From Ruegeria marina (lineage in GTDB: Bacteria > Pseudomonadota > Alphaproteobacteria > Rhodobacterales > Rhodobacteraceae): DNA of 64,000 nt. The first letter of the stretch is position 1; the number at the start of each line of letters is the position of its first letter. Both the position numbers and the translations under genes were made by a program. Under the pieces are notes generated by a model, which saw only the letters and a program-made list of their open reading frames with translations, searched no databases and was not told the origin of the DNA. Positions 34,868-43,567 of the stretch are shown piece by piece. The stretch is taken from NCBI RefSeq assembly GCF_900101475.1, contig NZ_FMZV01000004.1:186001-250000 (forward strand). Reading direction: 5' to 3'.

Positions 34868-35716
34868 CTACCTTCGCTGTGAAGGATGCCAGAAGGTGAC
34901 ATATCGCTCGATCAAGGCCACCGCTCCATAGAACAGCGTGCCGGCCAGGGCGGCCACCACGATTTCAGCCCAGACCATGTCGAGCGCCAGTTGCCCGACG
35001 CTCGTCGAAATGCGGAACCCCATGCCCAGTGTGGGCGAACCGAAGAATTCCGCCACGATCGCGCCGATCAGGGCCAGCGTGGTCGAGATCTTGAGCCCGT
35101 TGAAGATGAACGGCATCGCCGCCGGCAGGCGCAGCTTGAAGAACGCCTGCCAATAGCTGGCGGCGTAGGTCTCCATCAGGTCGCGCTGCATGGCGGTCGT
35201 CTCGCGCAGGCCCGCCACCGTGTTGACGAGCATCGGAAAGAACACCATCACCACCACGACCGCCGCCTTGGACTGCCAGTCGAACCCGAACCACATGACC
35301 AGGATCGGCGCGGTGCCGACGATCGGCAGGGCTGCCACGAAATTGCCCACCGGCAACAGGCCCAGACGCAGAAACTCGGACCGGTCGACCGCCACCGCCA
35401 TCAGGAAGGCCGCACCGCAGCCGATGAGATAACCGCTGAGCGCCCCCTTGACGAAGGTCTGCACGAAATCGGCCCAGAGGATCGGAATGCTGTCCGCGAA
35501 CCGGACCACGATCAGCGAGGGCGCGGGCAGGATGACCAGCGGCACGTTCAACCCGCGCACCACCAGTTCCCACATGACCAGGACGGTCGCGCCAAAGATC
35601 AAGGGAATGGCAAGCCGCACGGCAGACGTGCCGGAATGCGGCCCCTCGGCCAGCCGTGTGTTGAGCCACCAGCCCGCCCCCCAGAGCACAAGAGCAAGGA
35701 CAACCAACACCATCAC
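34868..35716 (-). CDS. ABC transporter permease, second (pyrimidine type)
   Basis: 282 residues, about seven hydrophobic segments. The EAA loop is MQRDLMETYAASYWQAFFKL with LRLPAAMPFIFNGLKISTTL following, typical of SsuC/TauC/NMT1-system permeases. Its start overlaps the upstream permease stop by 4 bases. It forms a heterodimeric channel with the gene product at 35713-36627. Confidence 0.9.
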   Translation of the reverse strand: MMVLVVLALVLWGAGWWLNTRLAEGPHSGTSAVRLAIPLIFGATVLVMWELVVRGLNVPLVILPAPSLIVVRFADSIPILWADFVQTFVKGALSGYLIGCGAAFLMAVAVDRSEFLRLGLLPVGNFVAALPIVGTAPILVMWFGFDWQSKAAVVVVMVFFPMLVNTVAGLRETTAMQRDLMETYAASYWQAFFKLRLPAAMPFIFNGLKISTTLALIGAIVAEFFGSPTLGMGFRISTSVGQLALDMVWAEIVVAALAGTLFYGAVALIERYVTFWHPSQRR

Positions 35717-36627
35717 GCCATCCCCATCCGCTTCAGCACCATCTTTTCGATCAGGCCCAGAAGCCCGACAAGACAGGCCGCGAGGATTGCCGCGCCAAAG
35801 AGCGCCGACCAGATCTGGACCGTCTGGCCATAATAGCTGCCGGCCAGCAGGCGCGCGCCCAGGCCGGCCACCGCGCCGGTCGGCAATTCCCCCACGATGG
35901 CGCCTACCAGCGAGGCCGCGATGCCGATCTTGAGCGAGGCGAAGAGATAGGGCATCGACGCAGGCAGGCGCAGTTTCCAGAAGGTCTGACCCTTCGAGGC
36001 ATTATAGGTGCGCAGAAGGTCAAGCTGCATCGCATCTGGGCTGCGCAACCCCTTGACCATGCCCACGACCACCGAGAAGAAGCTCAGATAGGCGGATATG
36101 ACCGCCTTGGGGATGATCCCCTGCACGCCTACCGAATAGAGCACGACGATGATCATCGGGGCCAGGGCGATGATCGGTATGGTCTGACTTACGATCGCCC
36201 AGGGCATCACCGACATGTCCATCACGCGGCTGTGGACGATGCCCACCGCCAGCAGCACGCCCAGCCCTGTTCCGATGGCAAAGCCCAATAGCGTTGCGCT
36301 GAGCGTCACCCAGCCATGATAGACCAGGCTGCGTTTCGAGGTGATCTTCTTGTCGATCGTGGTTTCCCAAAGCTCGACCGCCACCTGATGCGGCGCGGGC
36401 AGGCGCGGACGTTCCTGCGCCCAGGTCGCCGGGATCGCAAAGCCGTTGCGCAGCGCCAGTGACACCCCGCCCATCTCGCGCCGCGCCGCCGCTTCGGGCG
36501 GCGACACCTGCGCCCCCGCGCGCTCGGCCTCGACCAGCACACCCTGCATGTTCATCGGGATGCAGGCGAGATACCACAACCCCACGATCGCCGCGACCAC
36601 GGCCAGTACGGCGAGTACCTGCCTCAT
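35713..36627 (-). CDS. ABC transporter permease, first (pyrimidine type)
   Basis: 304 residues from the ATG at 36627. One N-terminal helix (VLAVLAVVAAIVGLWYLACI) is followed by an unusually long extracytoplasmic loop (about residues 25-90) before the core five-helix permease. The EAA loop LDLLRTYNASKGQTFWKLRL is clear. It pairs with the next permease. In-frame residues before 36627 are encoded by the palindromic repeat and are not part of the protein. Confidence 0.9.
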   Translation of the reverse strand: MRQVLAVLAVVAAIVGLWYLACIPMNMQGVLVEAERAGAQVSPPEAAARREMGGVSLALRNGFAIPATWAQERPRLPAPHQVAVELWETTIDKKITSKRSLVYHGWVTLSATLLGFAIGTGLGVLLAVGIVHSRVMDMSVMPWAIVSQTIPIIALAPMIIVVLYSVGVQGIIPKAVISAYLSFFSVVVGMVKGLRSPDAMQLDLLRTYNASKGQTFWKLRLPASMPYLFASLKIGIAASLVGAIVGELPTGAVAGLGARLLAGSYYGQTVQIWSALFGAAILAACLVGLLGLIEKMVLKRMGMA

Positions 36628-36659
36628 GACACCGCTCCGCCCCGTTGACGCAGGGGCCA

Positions 36660-36680
36660 AGAAAATTCGTCGAATTTTCT
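36660..36680. repeat. AT-armed palindrome, copy 3
   Basis: AGAAAATTCG-T-CGAATTTTCT, a perfect 21-base inverted repeat, between the ATPase stop and the first permease start of the ABC operon, about 30 bases downstream of the ATPase gene. Confidence 0.85.
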
Positions 36681-36711
36681 TGTGCCCCATGCTGCAGCGG
36701 TTTTTCCAGAC

Positions 36712-37515
36712 TCAATCATCGGAATGCCCCGCCCTGAGCCCCTCGCGCACCCGATGCGCAACCTCGATGAACGCCTTGCTGTCGCGGATGCCGAGCGGCC
36801 GTTCCCTGGGCAGCGGGCTTTCGATCACATCGGTGATCCGGCCCGGGCGCGGGCTCATCACCACGATCCTGGTCGACAGGTACACCGCCTCGGGGATCGA
36901 ATGGGTGACAAAGCCGATGGTCTTGCCGGTCCGCGCCCAGAGCGCGAGCAACTGCTCGTTCAGGTGGTCGCGGACGATCTCGTCCAGCGCCCCGAAAGGT
37001 TCGTCCATCAGCAGGATGTCGGCATCAAAGGCCAGCGCCCGCGCAATGCTCGCCCGCTGCTGCATCCCGCCGGACAACTGCCACGGGTACTTCCCACCAA
37101 AACCTGCAAGATCAACAAGATCCAGGACCTTCCTTACGCGGTCCTCCTGTTCCTCGCGCGTATATCCCATGATTTCCAGCGGCAGCTTGATGTTCCTTGC
37201 GATGGTCCGCCAGGGATAGAGTCCCGCCGCCTGGAAAACATAGCCATAGGCCCGATTGCGCCGCGCCTCGTCCGGCGTCATCCCGTTGACGCTCAGGCTC
37301 CCGCCCGTAGGCTGCTCCAGCGCAGCGATACACCGCAGGAACGTCGTCTTGCCGCAGCCCGACGGCCCGATGAAGCTGACGAAATCGCCCTTTTCGATCT
37401 CGAGGTTCACGTTCTTGAGCGCATGAACCGGTCCATCGCTGGTCTGAAACGTCAGGTTCAGCCCCCTGGCCGAAACCACGCTTGACATCTCCGGCCGCTC
37501 CCCTGTCCCATTCAT
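36712..37515 (-). CDS. ABC transporter ATP-binding protein (pyrimidine type)
   Basis: 267 residues. Walker A IGPSGCGKTTFLRC, Q-loop YVFQAAGLYPWRT, signature LSGGMQQRASIARAL, Walker B ILLMDEPFGALDE and switch GFVTHSIPEAVYLS are intact; the type is SsuB/TauB. Starts at 37515 and 37488 are both possible. It is first in the four-gene ABC unit and its start is only 33 bases from that of the divergent cupin gene, so they share a very short promoter region. Confidence 0.93.
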   Translation of the reverse strand: MNGTGERPEMSSVVSARGLNLTFQTSDGPVHALKNVNLEIEKGDFVSFIGPSGCGKTTFLRCIAALEQPTGGSLSVNGMTPDEARRNRAYGYVFQAAGLYPWRTIARNIKLPLEIMGYTREEQEDRVRKVLDLVDLAGFGGKYPWQLSGGMQQRASIARALAFDADILLMDEPFGALDEIVRDHLNEQLLALWARTGKTIGFVTHSIPEAVYLSTRIVVMSPRPGRITDVIESPLPRERPLGIRDSKAFIEVAHRVREGLRAGHSDD

Positions 37516-37547
37516 GTTGTCATTGTCCTTGTGGAGACCCCAGACCA

Positions 37548-37961
37548 ATGTCCGATCAGATGCCAGACTCCTGTCAAAAGCTCCGCCTTGGCGAAACCTA
37601 TTCCGGCAAGCAGGGGTTCGATTACTTTCAGGGTATCGCGCGCGAGACCACCGGCGCGCAAGCCATTTGCATGCACATGCTGCGCATCCCGCCGGGCGGC
37701 CGGGCCAGGGCTCACCTGCACGCCGACCACGAGACCGCGATCTACGTGATCGAGGGGTCGGCGGTCATGTACTGGGGGCCTGCCCTCGAACACCGGATGG
37801 AAACCCAGGCCGGCGATCTGGTCTACATCCCGGCAGGCGTTCCACACCTGCCGATCAACACCGGCACGACCGAGGCGGTCGCCATCCTCGCCCGCACCGA
37901 CCCGCACGAGCAGGAGAGCGTGGTCCTCCTGCCCGAACTTGACGCGCTGGTGCCCGAATAG
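37548..37961 (+). CDS. Cupin-domain protein
   Basis: 137 residues from the ATG at 37548, with GGAG upstream. A single cupin barrel: ARAHLHADHETAIYVIEGSA (first metal motif, two His and a Glu) and DLVYIPAGVPHLPINTGTTE (second motif His). The metal-binding residues are complete. Small stand-alone cupins can be isomerases, dioxygenases or ligand sensors; no function is clear. It is the only plus-strand gene inside the pyrimidine region, its stop 5 bases from that of dihydropyrimidinase. Confidence 0.85.
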   Translation: MSDQMPDSCQKLRLGETYSGKQGFDYFQGIARETTGAQAICMHMLRIPPGGRARAHLHADHETAIYVIEGSAVMYWGPALEHRMETQAGDLVYIPAGVPHLPINTGTTEAVAILARTDPHEQESVVLLPELDALVPE

Positions 37962-37966
37962 GCGCA

Positions 37967-39421
37967 TCACACCCCCGTCGCCGGAATGCCGCTGCGCTGC
38001 ACCGGACGCGGTGCGGTCAGCTCCTTCCAGGTGGAAAGCGCCCTGTTCACCGTGGCGTTCGCCTCGCGGGCCACGAACTTGCCGTGCCCCTCCTGAGTGC
38101 GGATCTCGCCATCATGCACCGCCACCTGGCCGCGCGTCAGCGTGAAGCGCGGCAGGCCCTTGACCTGCTTGCCTTCGAACACGTTGTAATCGATCGCCGA
38201 CTGCTGGCTGCCGGCACTGATCGTCTTGGTCTTTTCCGGGTCCCAGACCACCAGGTCTGCATCCGCCCCGACCAGAACCGCACCTTTTTTCGGATAGCAA
38301 TTCAATATCTTGGCGATGTTTGTTGACGTGACTGCAACGAATTCGTTCGGAGTCAGCCGGCCGGTCGCCACGCCATGGGTCCACAGCATCGGCATCCGGT
38401 CCTCCAGCCCGCCGGTTCCGTTGGGGATCTTGGAGAAATCGCCGACGCCATAGCGCTTCTGCTCGGTGGTAAAGGCGCAGTGATCGGTCGCCACCACACT
38501 CAGCGAACCCGATTGCAGCCCCGCCCACAGGCTGTCCTGGTGCTGCTTGTTGCGGAAGGGCGGCGACATCACCCGCCGCGCGGCATGATCCCAGTCGGGG
38601 TGGAAATACTCGCTCTCGTCCAGCGTCAGATGCTGGATCAGCGGCTCGCCCCAGACCCGTTTTCCCTGCATGCGAGCGCGCCGGATCGCCTCATGCGCCT
38701 CCTCGCACGAGGTATGCACGACATAGAGCGGCACGCCCGCCATGTCGGCGATCATGATCGCCCGGTTGGTGGCCTCGCCCTCGACCTGCGGCGGGCGGGA
38801 ATAGGCATGCGCCTCGGGGCCGGCATTGCCCTGGGCCAGCAGTTTCGCGGTCAGCTCCGCCACCACGTCGCCGTTTTCGGCATGCACCATGGCAACCCCG
38901 CCCAGTTCGGCAAGGCGCTGGAAACTGGCGAACATCTCGTCATCGTTCACCATCAGCGCGCCCTTGTAGGCCATGAAATGCTTGAAAGTGGTGATACCCC
39001 GGCTCTCGATCACGGTCTTCATGTCGTTGAAGACCTGCTCGCCCCACCAGGTCACCGCCATGTGAAAGGAATAGTCGCAATTGGCCCGCGTCGACTTGTT
39101 GTCCCAGCGCTTCAGGGCATCCATCAGCCCCTCGCCCTGGTTGGGCAGGGCAAAATCCACCACCATCGTGGTGCCGCCGGCCAGCGCGGCGCGGGTGCCG
39201 CTCTCGAAATCGTCGGAACTGTAGGTGCCCATGAAGGGCATCTCCAGATGCGTATGCGGGTCGATTCCGCCCGGCATCACGTAGCATCCGGTCGCATCCA
39301 GTTCCTTGTCGCCCTTCAGCCCCTGCCCGATCTCGGTGATCACGCCCCCCTCGACACGCACATCCGCCTTGTAGGTCAGATCCGCCGTGACAACCGTTCC
39401 GTTCCTGATGACCGTCGACAT
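37967..39421 (-). CDS. hydA: Dihydropyrimidinase (D-hydantoinase)
   Basis: 484 residues from the ATG at 39421. The amidohydrolase metal site is present: GGIDPHTHLEMPFMGT (His-x-His), the Lys to be carboxylated in FKHFMAYKGALMV, HAENGD, VHTSCEEAH and the Asp in VATDHCAFT. It opens dihydrouracil/dihydrothymine to N-carbamoyl-beta-amino acids, the second step of the reductive pathway. PreA/PreT do the first and the amidohydrolase at 39865 the third. It is last in the leftward unit that starts at the RutR operator. Confidence 0.95.
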   Translation of the reverse strand: MSTVIRNGTVVTADLTYKADVRVEGGVITEIGQGLKGDKELDATGCYVMPGGIDPHTHLEMPFMGTYSSDDFESGTRAALAGGTTMVVDFALPNQGEGLMDALKRWDNKSTRANCDYSFHMAVTWWGEQVFNDMKTVIESRGITTFKHFMAYKGALMVNDDEMFASFQRLAELGGVAMVHAENGDVVAELTAKLLAQGNAGPEAHAYSRPPQVEGEATNRAIMIADMAGVPLYVVHTSCEEAHEAIRRARMQGKRVWGEPLIQHLTLDESEYFHPDWDHAARRVMSPPFRNKQHQDSLWAGLQSGSLSVVATDHCAFTTEQKRYGVGDFSKIPNGTGGLEDRMPMLWTHGVATGRLTPNEFVAVTSTNIAKILNCYPKKGAVLVGADADLVVWDPEKTKTISAGSQQSAIDYNVFEGKQVKGLPRFTLTRGQVAVHDGEIRTQEGHGKFVAREANATVNRALSTWKELTAPRPVQRSGIPATGV

Positions 39422-39443
39422 CCTGCTTACTCCCTGTTTATCC

Positions 39444-39833
39444 CTAGACCGACCCGAAACAGCCGATCGCATCGCCATGCACCCCGATATCGACGGGGCC
39501 GAATCTGGTTTCCGTCACCAGCGAGAATGCCTCGGCGTTCGGCACCCAGACCACCCGGTAATCCCCGTTGCTGCGCGTCACCGCCCAGCACACCATCGAG
39601 ACCCCGCCAGAAAACTTCACCTCGATCTCCTCGGGTTCGATCAGCGCCGCGCGAAACTCCGCCAGCGTCGCGCGGTGCCACTCGGCCGGCAACGGCTGCC
39701 CCCAGCCTACGGTGCGCGCGCCCACCTCGGGGTCATAGTCCCGCAACTCCGCCGCGATCAGCGCCTTGATCCGGTCGATATGGTGCAGATCGGCGATCAC
39801 CCGCGCAGGTCCTGTTCCTTCATCTTTTTCCAA
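39444..39833 (-). CDS. Conserved hypothetical protein within the pyrimidine operon
   Basis: 129 residues, no recognised family and no signal peptide or membrane helix. Visible features are DLHHIDRIKALIAAELRDYD at the N-terminus and a beta-rich middle (KFSGGVSMVCWAVTRSNGDY, RVVWVPNAEAFSL). It is 31 bases after the ureidopropionase-like gene and 22 before dihydropyrimidinase, and is therefore co-transcribed with them. It could be an accessory of the pathway. The start at 39833 is weakly supported. Confidence 0.75.
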   Translation of the reverse strand: MEKDEGTGPARVIADLHHIDRIKALIAAELRDYDPEVGARTVGWGQPLPAEWHRATLAEFRAALIEPEEIEVKFSGGVSMVCWAVTRSNGDYRVVWVPNAEAFSLVTETRFGPVDIGVHGDAIGCFGSV

Positions 39834-39864
39834 TTACTCCGGGGATCCGGGGCAGCGCCCCCGG

Positions 39865-41115
39865 CTATTCCACGATCTCCGCCGTCTCCACGACCGCATG
39901 GAACAGCACATCCGCCCCGGCAGCCGCCCAGTCCTTGCTGATCTCCTCGGCCTCGTTGTGGCTCAACCCGTCGACACAGGGGCACATGACCATGGCCGTC
40001 GGTGCCACCCGGTTGATCCAGCAGGCGTCATGCCCGGCACCCGAGATGATGTTCATGTGGCTGTACCCCAGCCGTTCGGCCGCGTTGCGGATCGCCGTCA
40101 CGCAGCCCTCGTCGAACTTCACCGGATCGAAGCCGCCCACCTTCTCGAACGCGATTTCCAGCCCCATCGCGTCGGCGATCTTCTGGCCCTCGACCCGTAG
40201 CCGCGCCTCCATGTCCTCGATCACCGACAGGTCCGGGCTGCGGAAATCGACCGTGAACACGACCCTGCCGGGGATCACGTTGCGCGAGTTGGGGTAGACG
40301 TCGATATGGCCCGCCGCCCCCACCGCGTGCGGCGCATGGCTCAGCGCGATCTCGTCCACCTTTTCCAGCACCCGCGCCATGCCCAGCCCCGCGTTGCGCC
40401 GCATCGGCATCGGCGTCGAGCCGGTATGCGCATCCTTGCCGGTGATCGTCACCTGGGTCCAGCTCAGCCCCTGGCCATGGGTGACGACACCGATATCCTT
40501 GCCCTCGGCCTCCAGGATCGGCCCCTGTTCGATGTGCAACTCGAAAAACGCATGCATCTTGCGCGCGCCCACCTCTTCCTCGCCACGCCAGCCGATCCGC
40601 GCCAGCTCGTCGCCAAATCTCTTGCCCTCGGCATCACTACGGGCATAGGCCCAGTCCTGTGTATGCATGCCGGCGAACACGCCAGAACTCAGCATCGCCG
40701 GGGCAAAGCGCGTGCCCTCCTCGTTGGTCCAGTTGGTGACGACGATCGGATGCCGGGTCCGTATCCCCAGGTCGTTCAGGGTGCGGATCACCTCCAGACC
40801 ACCCAGCACGCCAAGCACCCCGTCATATTTGCCGCCGGTGGGCTGGGTATCCAGATGCGAGCCCACATAGACCGGCAGAGCCTCCGGGTCGGTGCCCGGG
40901 CGCATGGCGAACATGTTGCCCATCTGGTCGAGACCCATGGAACAACCTGCCGCCTCGCACCATGTCCGGAACAGGGCGCGGCCCTCGCCATCCGCATCCG
41001 TCAGGGTCTGGCGGTTGTTGCCGCCCGCGACACCGGGGCCGATCCTGGCCATCTCCATCAGGCTGTCCCACAACCGGTCACCATTGATTCTGAGATTCTG
41101 TGCCGGTGCCGCCAT
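39865..41115 (-). CDS. Zn-dependent hydrolase: beta-ureidopropionase / N-carbamoyl-beta-alanine amidohydrolase type
   Basis: 416 residues from the ATG at 41115, with GGGGAAGG upstream. M20/allantoate amidohydrolase family: metal residues in VGSHLDTQPTGGKYDGVLGV, TNWTNEEGTRFAPAMLSSGV (Glu-Glu), HIEQGPILEAEG and the final CVDGLSHNEAEEIS. In this setting it should cleave N-carbamoyl-beta-alanine to beta-alanine, CO2 and ammonia, the third step. Its promoter contains a perfect RutR operator 45 bases upstream. Related enzymes act on allantoate or carbamoyl amino acids, so the context decides. Confidence 0.9.
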   Translation of the reverse strand: MAAPAQNLRINGDRLWDSLMEMARIGPGVAGGNNRQTLTDADGEGRALFRTWCEAAGCSMGLDQMGNMFAMRPGTDPEALPVYVGSHLDTQPTGGKYDGVLGVLGGLEVIRTLNDLGIRTRHPIVVTNWTNEEGTRFAPAMLSSGVFAGMHTQDWAYARSDAEGKRFGDELARIGWRGEEEVGARKMHAFFELHIEQGPILEAEGKDIGVVTHGQGLSWTQVTITGKDAHTGSTPMPMRRNAGLGMARVLEKVDEIALSHAPHAVGAAGHIDVYPNSRNVIPGRVVFTVDFRSPDLSVIEDMEARLRVEGQKIADAMGLEIAFEKVGGFDPVKFDEGCVTAIRNAAERLGYSHMNIISGAGHDACWINRVAPTAMVMCPCVDGLSHNEAEEISKDWAAAGADVLFHAVVETAEIVE

Positions 41116-41160
41116 TCGCCTTCCCCTGTTGTCCGCTTTTCCTGCAATTTTCATTCTGAT

Positions 41161-41176
41161 TTGACCAACTGGTCAA
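41161..41176. promoter_or_regulatory. RutR operator (perfect)
   Basis: TTGACCA-AC-TGGTCAA matches exactly the RutR consensus TTGACCAnnTGGTCAA and is a perfect inverted repeat. It lies between the divergent amidohydrolase gene (start 41115) and rutR (start 41277), so it can control both. This is the strongest single proof that the cluster answers to uracil. Confidence 0.92.
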
Positions 41177-41276
41177 ACTCACGCTATCACGGGTTCACCA
41201 CCAGTCAAGAATTTGCCGAACCTGACCCAAAGAAACCGCCTGAATTCCGGGCAACCGTAGGAAAAAGCAGCACCGC

Positions 41277-41894
41277 ATGCCGCAGGACCGTGCCCCGACC
41301 CGCATCCAGAAAAGGAACCGAGCCGCAATTCTCGAAGCGGCACTCAATGTGTTCTCGGCAAATGGTTTCCGCGGCGCCACGGTCGACCAGATCGCCGCCG
41401 AAGCGGGTCTGAGCAAGCCCAACCTGCTCTATTACTTCCCTTCCAAGGAGGCGATGCACGAAGCGCTGCTGGCCGAGCTTCTGGACACATGGCTCGATCC
41501 GCTGCGCGCACTCGACGACAGCGGCGAGCCCTTGGAGGAACTGCTCGCCTATGTTCATCGCAAGCTGGAGATGAGCCGCGACTATCCCCGGGAAAGCCGG
41601 CTTTTCGCCAACGAGATCGTACAGGGCGCGCCGCGTATTCATCAGGCGCTGAGCGAGGACCTGAAAGCGCTTGTCGACGACAAGGTGGCGCTGCTGCGCG
41701 CCTGGATGGATGCGGGCCGCATCGCCCCTGTTCACCCCTATCACCTCATATTCTCGATCTGGTCGCTGACCCAGCACTACGCGGATTTCGACGTGCAGGT
41801 GCGCGCCGTGCTGGGCGACGAAGACCCGTTCGACGGCGCCGACCTGTTTCTCGACACCCTTTACCGGCGCTTGCTCAGCCCGCGTCCGGATTAG
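41277..41894 (+). CDS. rutR: TetR-family pyrimidine regulator RutR
   Basis: 205 residues. HTH: AALNVFSANGFRGATVDQIA then GLSKPNLLYYFPSKEAMHEA, with NLLYYFPSKEAL near identical to E. coli RutR. The ligand half (KLEMSRDYPRESRLFANEI, then LIFSIWSLTQHYADFDVQV) keeps the Trp, Gln and Tyr region of the uracil pocket. RutR represses pyrimidine genes and releases DNA when uracil or thymine binds. Its own operator is at 41161. The 3' end overlaps the convergent MFS gene by 20 bases. Confidence 0.93.
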   Translation: MPQDRAPTRIQKRNRAAILEAALNVFSANGFRGATVDQIAAEAGLSKPNLLYYFPSKEAMHEALLAELLDTWLDPLRALDDSGEPLEELLAYVHRKLEMSRDYPRESRLFANEIVQGAPRIHQALSEDLKALVDDKVALLRAWMDAGRIAPVHPYHLIFSIWSLTQHYADFDVQVRAVLGDEDPFDGADLFLDTLYRRLLSPRPD

Positions 41895-43164
41895 TCGACG
41901 CAGGCGCATCCTCGACGGAAGCCGCCTCCTCGTCCATCTCTCCGCTTGCGAGGGCCGCTGTTTCAGGCGTCATTGCACGGGCAGCAGGCGCGGGAACGAA
42001 GCTCGCCTTGTCGGCCTCATCCACAGGAGCACGCAGCAGGATGCGAAGGCCGGCGAAGAGGATCAGCAGCACATGCGCCCCGGCGGATGTCATGAACAGG
42101 CCGGCACCGCCGAGGGTTTCCATGCCGAAACCCGCCAGAAGCGGACCAACGATGGATCCGACACCATAAAGCATCAACAATCCGCCACTGACCTGGATCG
42201 CCTGATCCGCTGCGGCATGATCGTTCGCATGTGCGATGATGATCGGATACATGGCGTAAATGGCCGCGCCGAAAAACGCCGACAACACCAGGTTCAGCGC
42301 CCGGCTTTCAGGCGACAGGGCGATGAAGACGAGATCTGCCGCCAGCGCGGCAGCCGCCACCCCGATCAGGACTGCGCGCCGGTCCAAACGGTCGGACAGC
42401 CAGCCGATGGGGATCTGCGACACCGCGCCAGCCAGAACCGGCAGGCTGGCAAACAGCGCCACAGCGGTGATCGCCAGTCCGATCCCGTCCGCATAGACCG
42501 CAGACAGCGTGCCGAAGGCGCTGTTCGATACGCCCACGCACAGCACCCCGATAACCGCCACGGGCGAGTTGCGCCAAAGCGCGCGCAAATCGAGACGGAC
42601 ACTGACCAGAGGTTTCGGCAAGGCCTTGGACGACATCGCCGTCGGCATCAACGCCAGGCAATAGAAGATCGCCGGTAGCACAAAATAAAGATACCCCGAG
42701 GTATCGCCGAGGGTCAGAACAAGTTGCCCCGCCGTCGAAGCGCCCAGGTTGACCATCGTGTAGAGGCCGAAGATACGGCCGCGCGTGCTCGGCTCCGCGC
42801 GTTCACTCAGCCAGCTCTCGACAATCATCGCCGCGCCGGCAAAGCAGAAGCCCGACATCGCGCGCAACGGAATCCATGTCCAGGGGGTCAGCAGCAGGAG
42901 CGACAACAGGACAGCGACGGCGGCAAATCCCGACATGACGCCGAAGGCGCGTACGTGACCAACCTTGCCCACCAAACGTGGCGTGTAAATGCAACCCGCG
43001 ACATATCCCAGCGCCCAACCGGTTCCAAGCAGACCCAGCGACGCCGCGCTGAACCCTTCCTGCGCCCCGCGGATCGGCAGAATCAGGCTGTTCATGCCGC
43101 CGGCAAACAGAAGAAGCGCCGATCCAAGCAGCAAGGCACTTACAGGAAGAAGCTGACGTACCAT
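41875..43164 (-). CDS. MFS transporter (YcaD-like)
   Basis: 429 residues, 12 membrane segments; loop motif GYVAGCIYTPRLVGKVGHVR after helix 2 and the second half motif GAVSQIPIGWLSDRLDRRAV. It resembles the YcaD/MFS-1 drug or metabolite carriers. The C-terminal 40 residues are acidic and Ala-rich. It overlaps rutR tail to tail and has no RutR-type operator at its start (43165-43282), so a link to pyrimidine use is doubtful. Confidence 0.88.
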   Translation of the reverse strand: MVRQLLPVSALLLGSALLLFAGGMNSLILPIRGAQEGFSAASLGLLGTGWALGYVAGCIYTPRLVGKVGHVRAFGVMSGFAAVAVLLSLLLLTPWTWIPLRAMSGFCFAGAAMIVESWLSERAEPSTRGRIFGLYTMVNLGASTAGQLVLTLGDTSGYLYFVLPAIFYCLALMPTAMSSKALPKPLVSVRLDLRALWRNSPVAVIGVLCVGVSNSAFGTLSAVYADGIGLAITAVALFASLPVLAGAVSQIPIGWLSDRLDRRAVLIGVAAAALAADLVFIALSPESRALNLVLSAFFGAAIYAMYPIIIAHANDHAAADQAIQVSGGLLMLYGVGSIVGPLLAGFGMETLGGAGLFMTSAGAHVLLILFAGLRILLRAPVDEADKASFVPAPAARAMTPETAALASGEMDEEAASVEDAPASTNPDAG

Positions 43165-43282
43165 ATTGTTCCGCCGACAAATGACCCTACCCCGGGCTTA
43201 ACCGCGCAAAGCTTCGGACGCAAGGCGCGGGTTTCGAGACAGCCTTCAACCTTTGTTAACCAAAGACTGCTGAACTGTGCGC

Positions 43283-43513
43283 ATGCAGACCATCAACAAC
43301 ACCGACCACGCCCAACGCTGGCTTGACCAGATGTTCGCCACCCGCGCCGCCCAACGCGGCGCGGTCGTGCGCCGTTCTATGTCCTGGGTCGAACGCGAAG
43401 TGGGGCGGGACAGGTTTCTTGCGGAAATGCGCCGCCGCAACTACCACGTGATCGAAACGGCGGATCAGTTCGTCGTGATCTGCCACAACGGCCCGATCCG
43501 CCTGCTGTTCTGA
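43283..43513 (+). CDS. Small conserved hypothetical protein
   Basis: 76 residues from the ATG at 43283 (a GTG two codons upstream is possible). Residues like QRGAVVRRSMSWVEREVGRD and RRRNYHVIETADQFVVICHN are strongly patterned, as in a small folded domain, and I recall similar Roseobacter proteins sometimes labelled as phosphoribosylanthranilate isomerase, which the length rules out. Function unknown. Two AT-armed palindromes follow, the first overlapping the stop. Confidence 0.75.
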   Translation: MQTINNTDHAQRWLDQMFATRAAQRGAVVRRSMSWVEREVGRDRFLAEMRRRNYHVIETADQFVVICHNGPIRLLF

Positions 43514-43534
43514 GAAAATTCAACGAATTTTCTC
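43512..43534. repeat. AT-armed palindrome, copy 4
   Basis: GAGAAAATTC-AAC-GAATTTTCTC, 10-bp arms with a 3-base centre, overlapping the stop codon region of the small hypothetical gene. It is the only copy with a 3-base centre. Confidence 0.85.
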
Positions 43535-43540
43535 AACTCT

Positions 43541-43561
43541 AGATTTTTCGTCGAAAAATCT
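43541..43561. repeat. AT-armed palindrome, copy 5
   Basis: AGATTTTTCG-T-CGAAAAATCT, identical to copy 1. It lies 7 bases beyond the preA stop on the minus strand, 6 bases after copy 4. The pair fills the 54-base gap between two convergent genes. Confidence 0.85.
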
Positions 43562-43567
43562 TGTGCT

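Noticed and set aside
38112-38528. Additional minus-strand frame inside the dihydropyrimidinase gene
   Set aside because: Different frame of a complete amidohydrolase gene whose metal ligands are all present.
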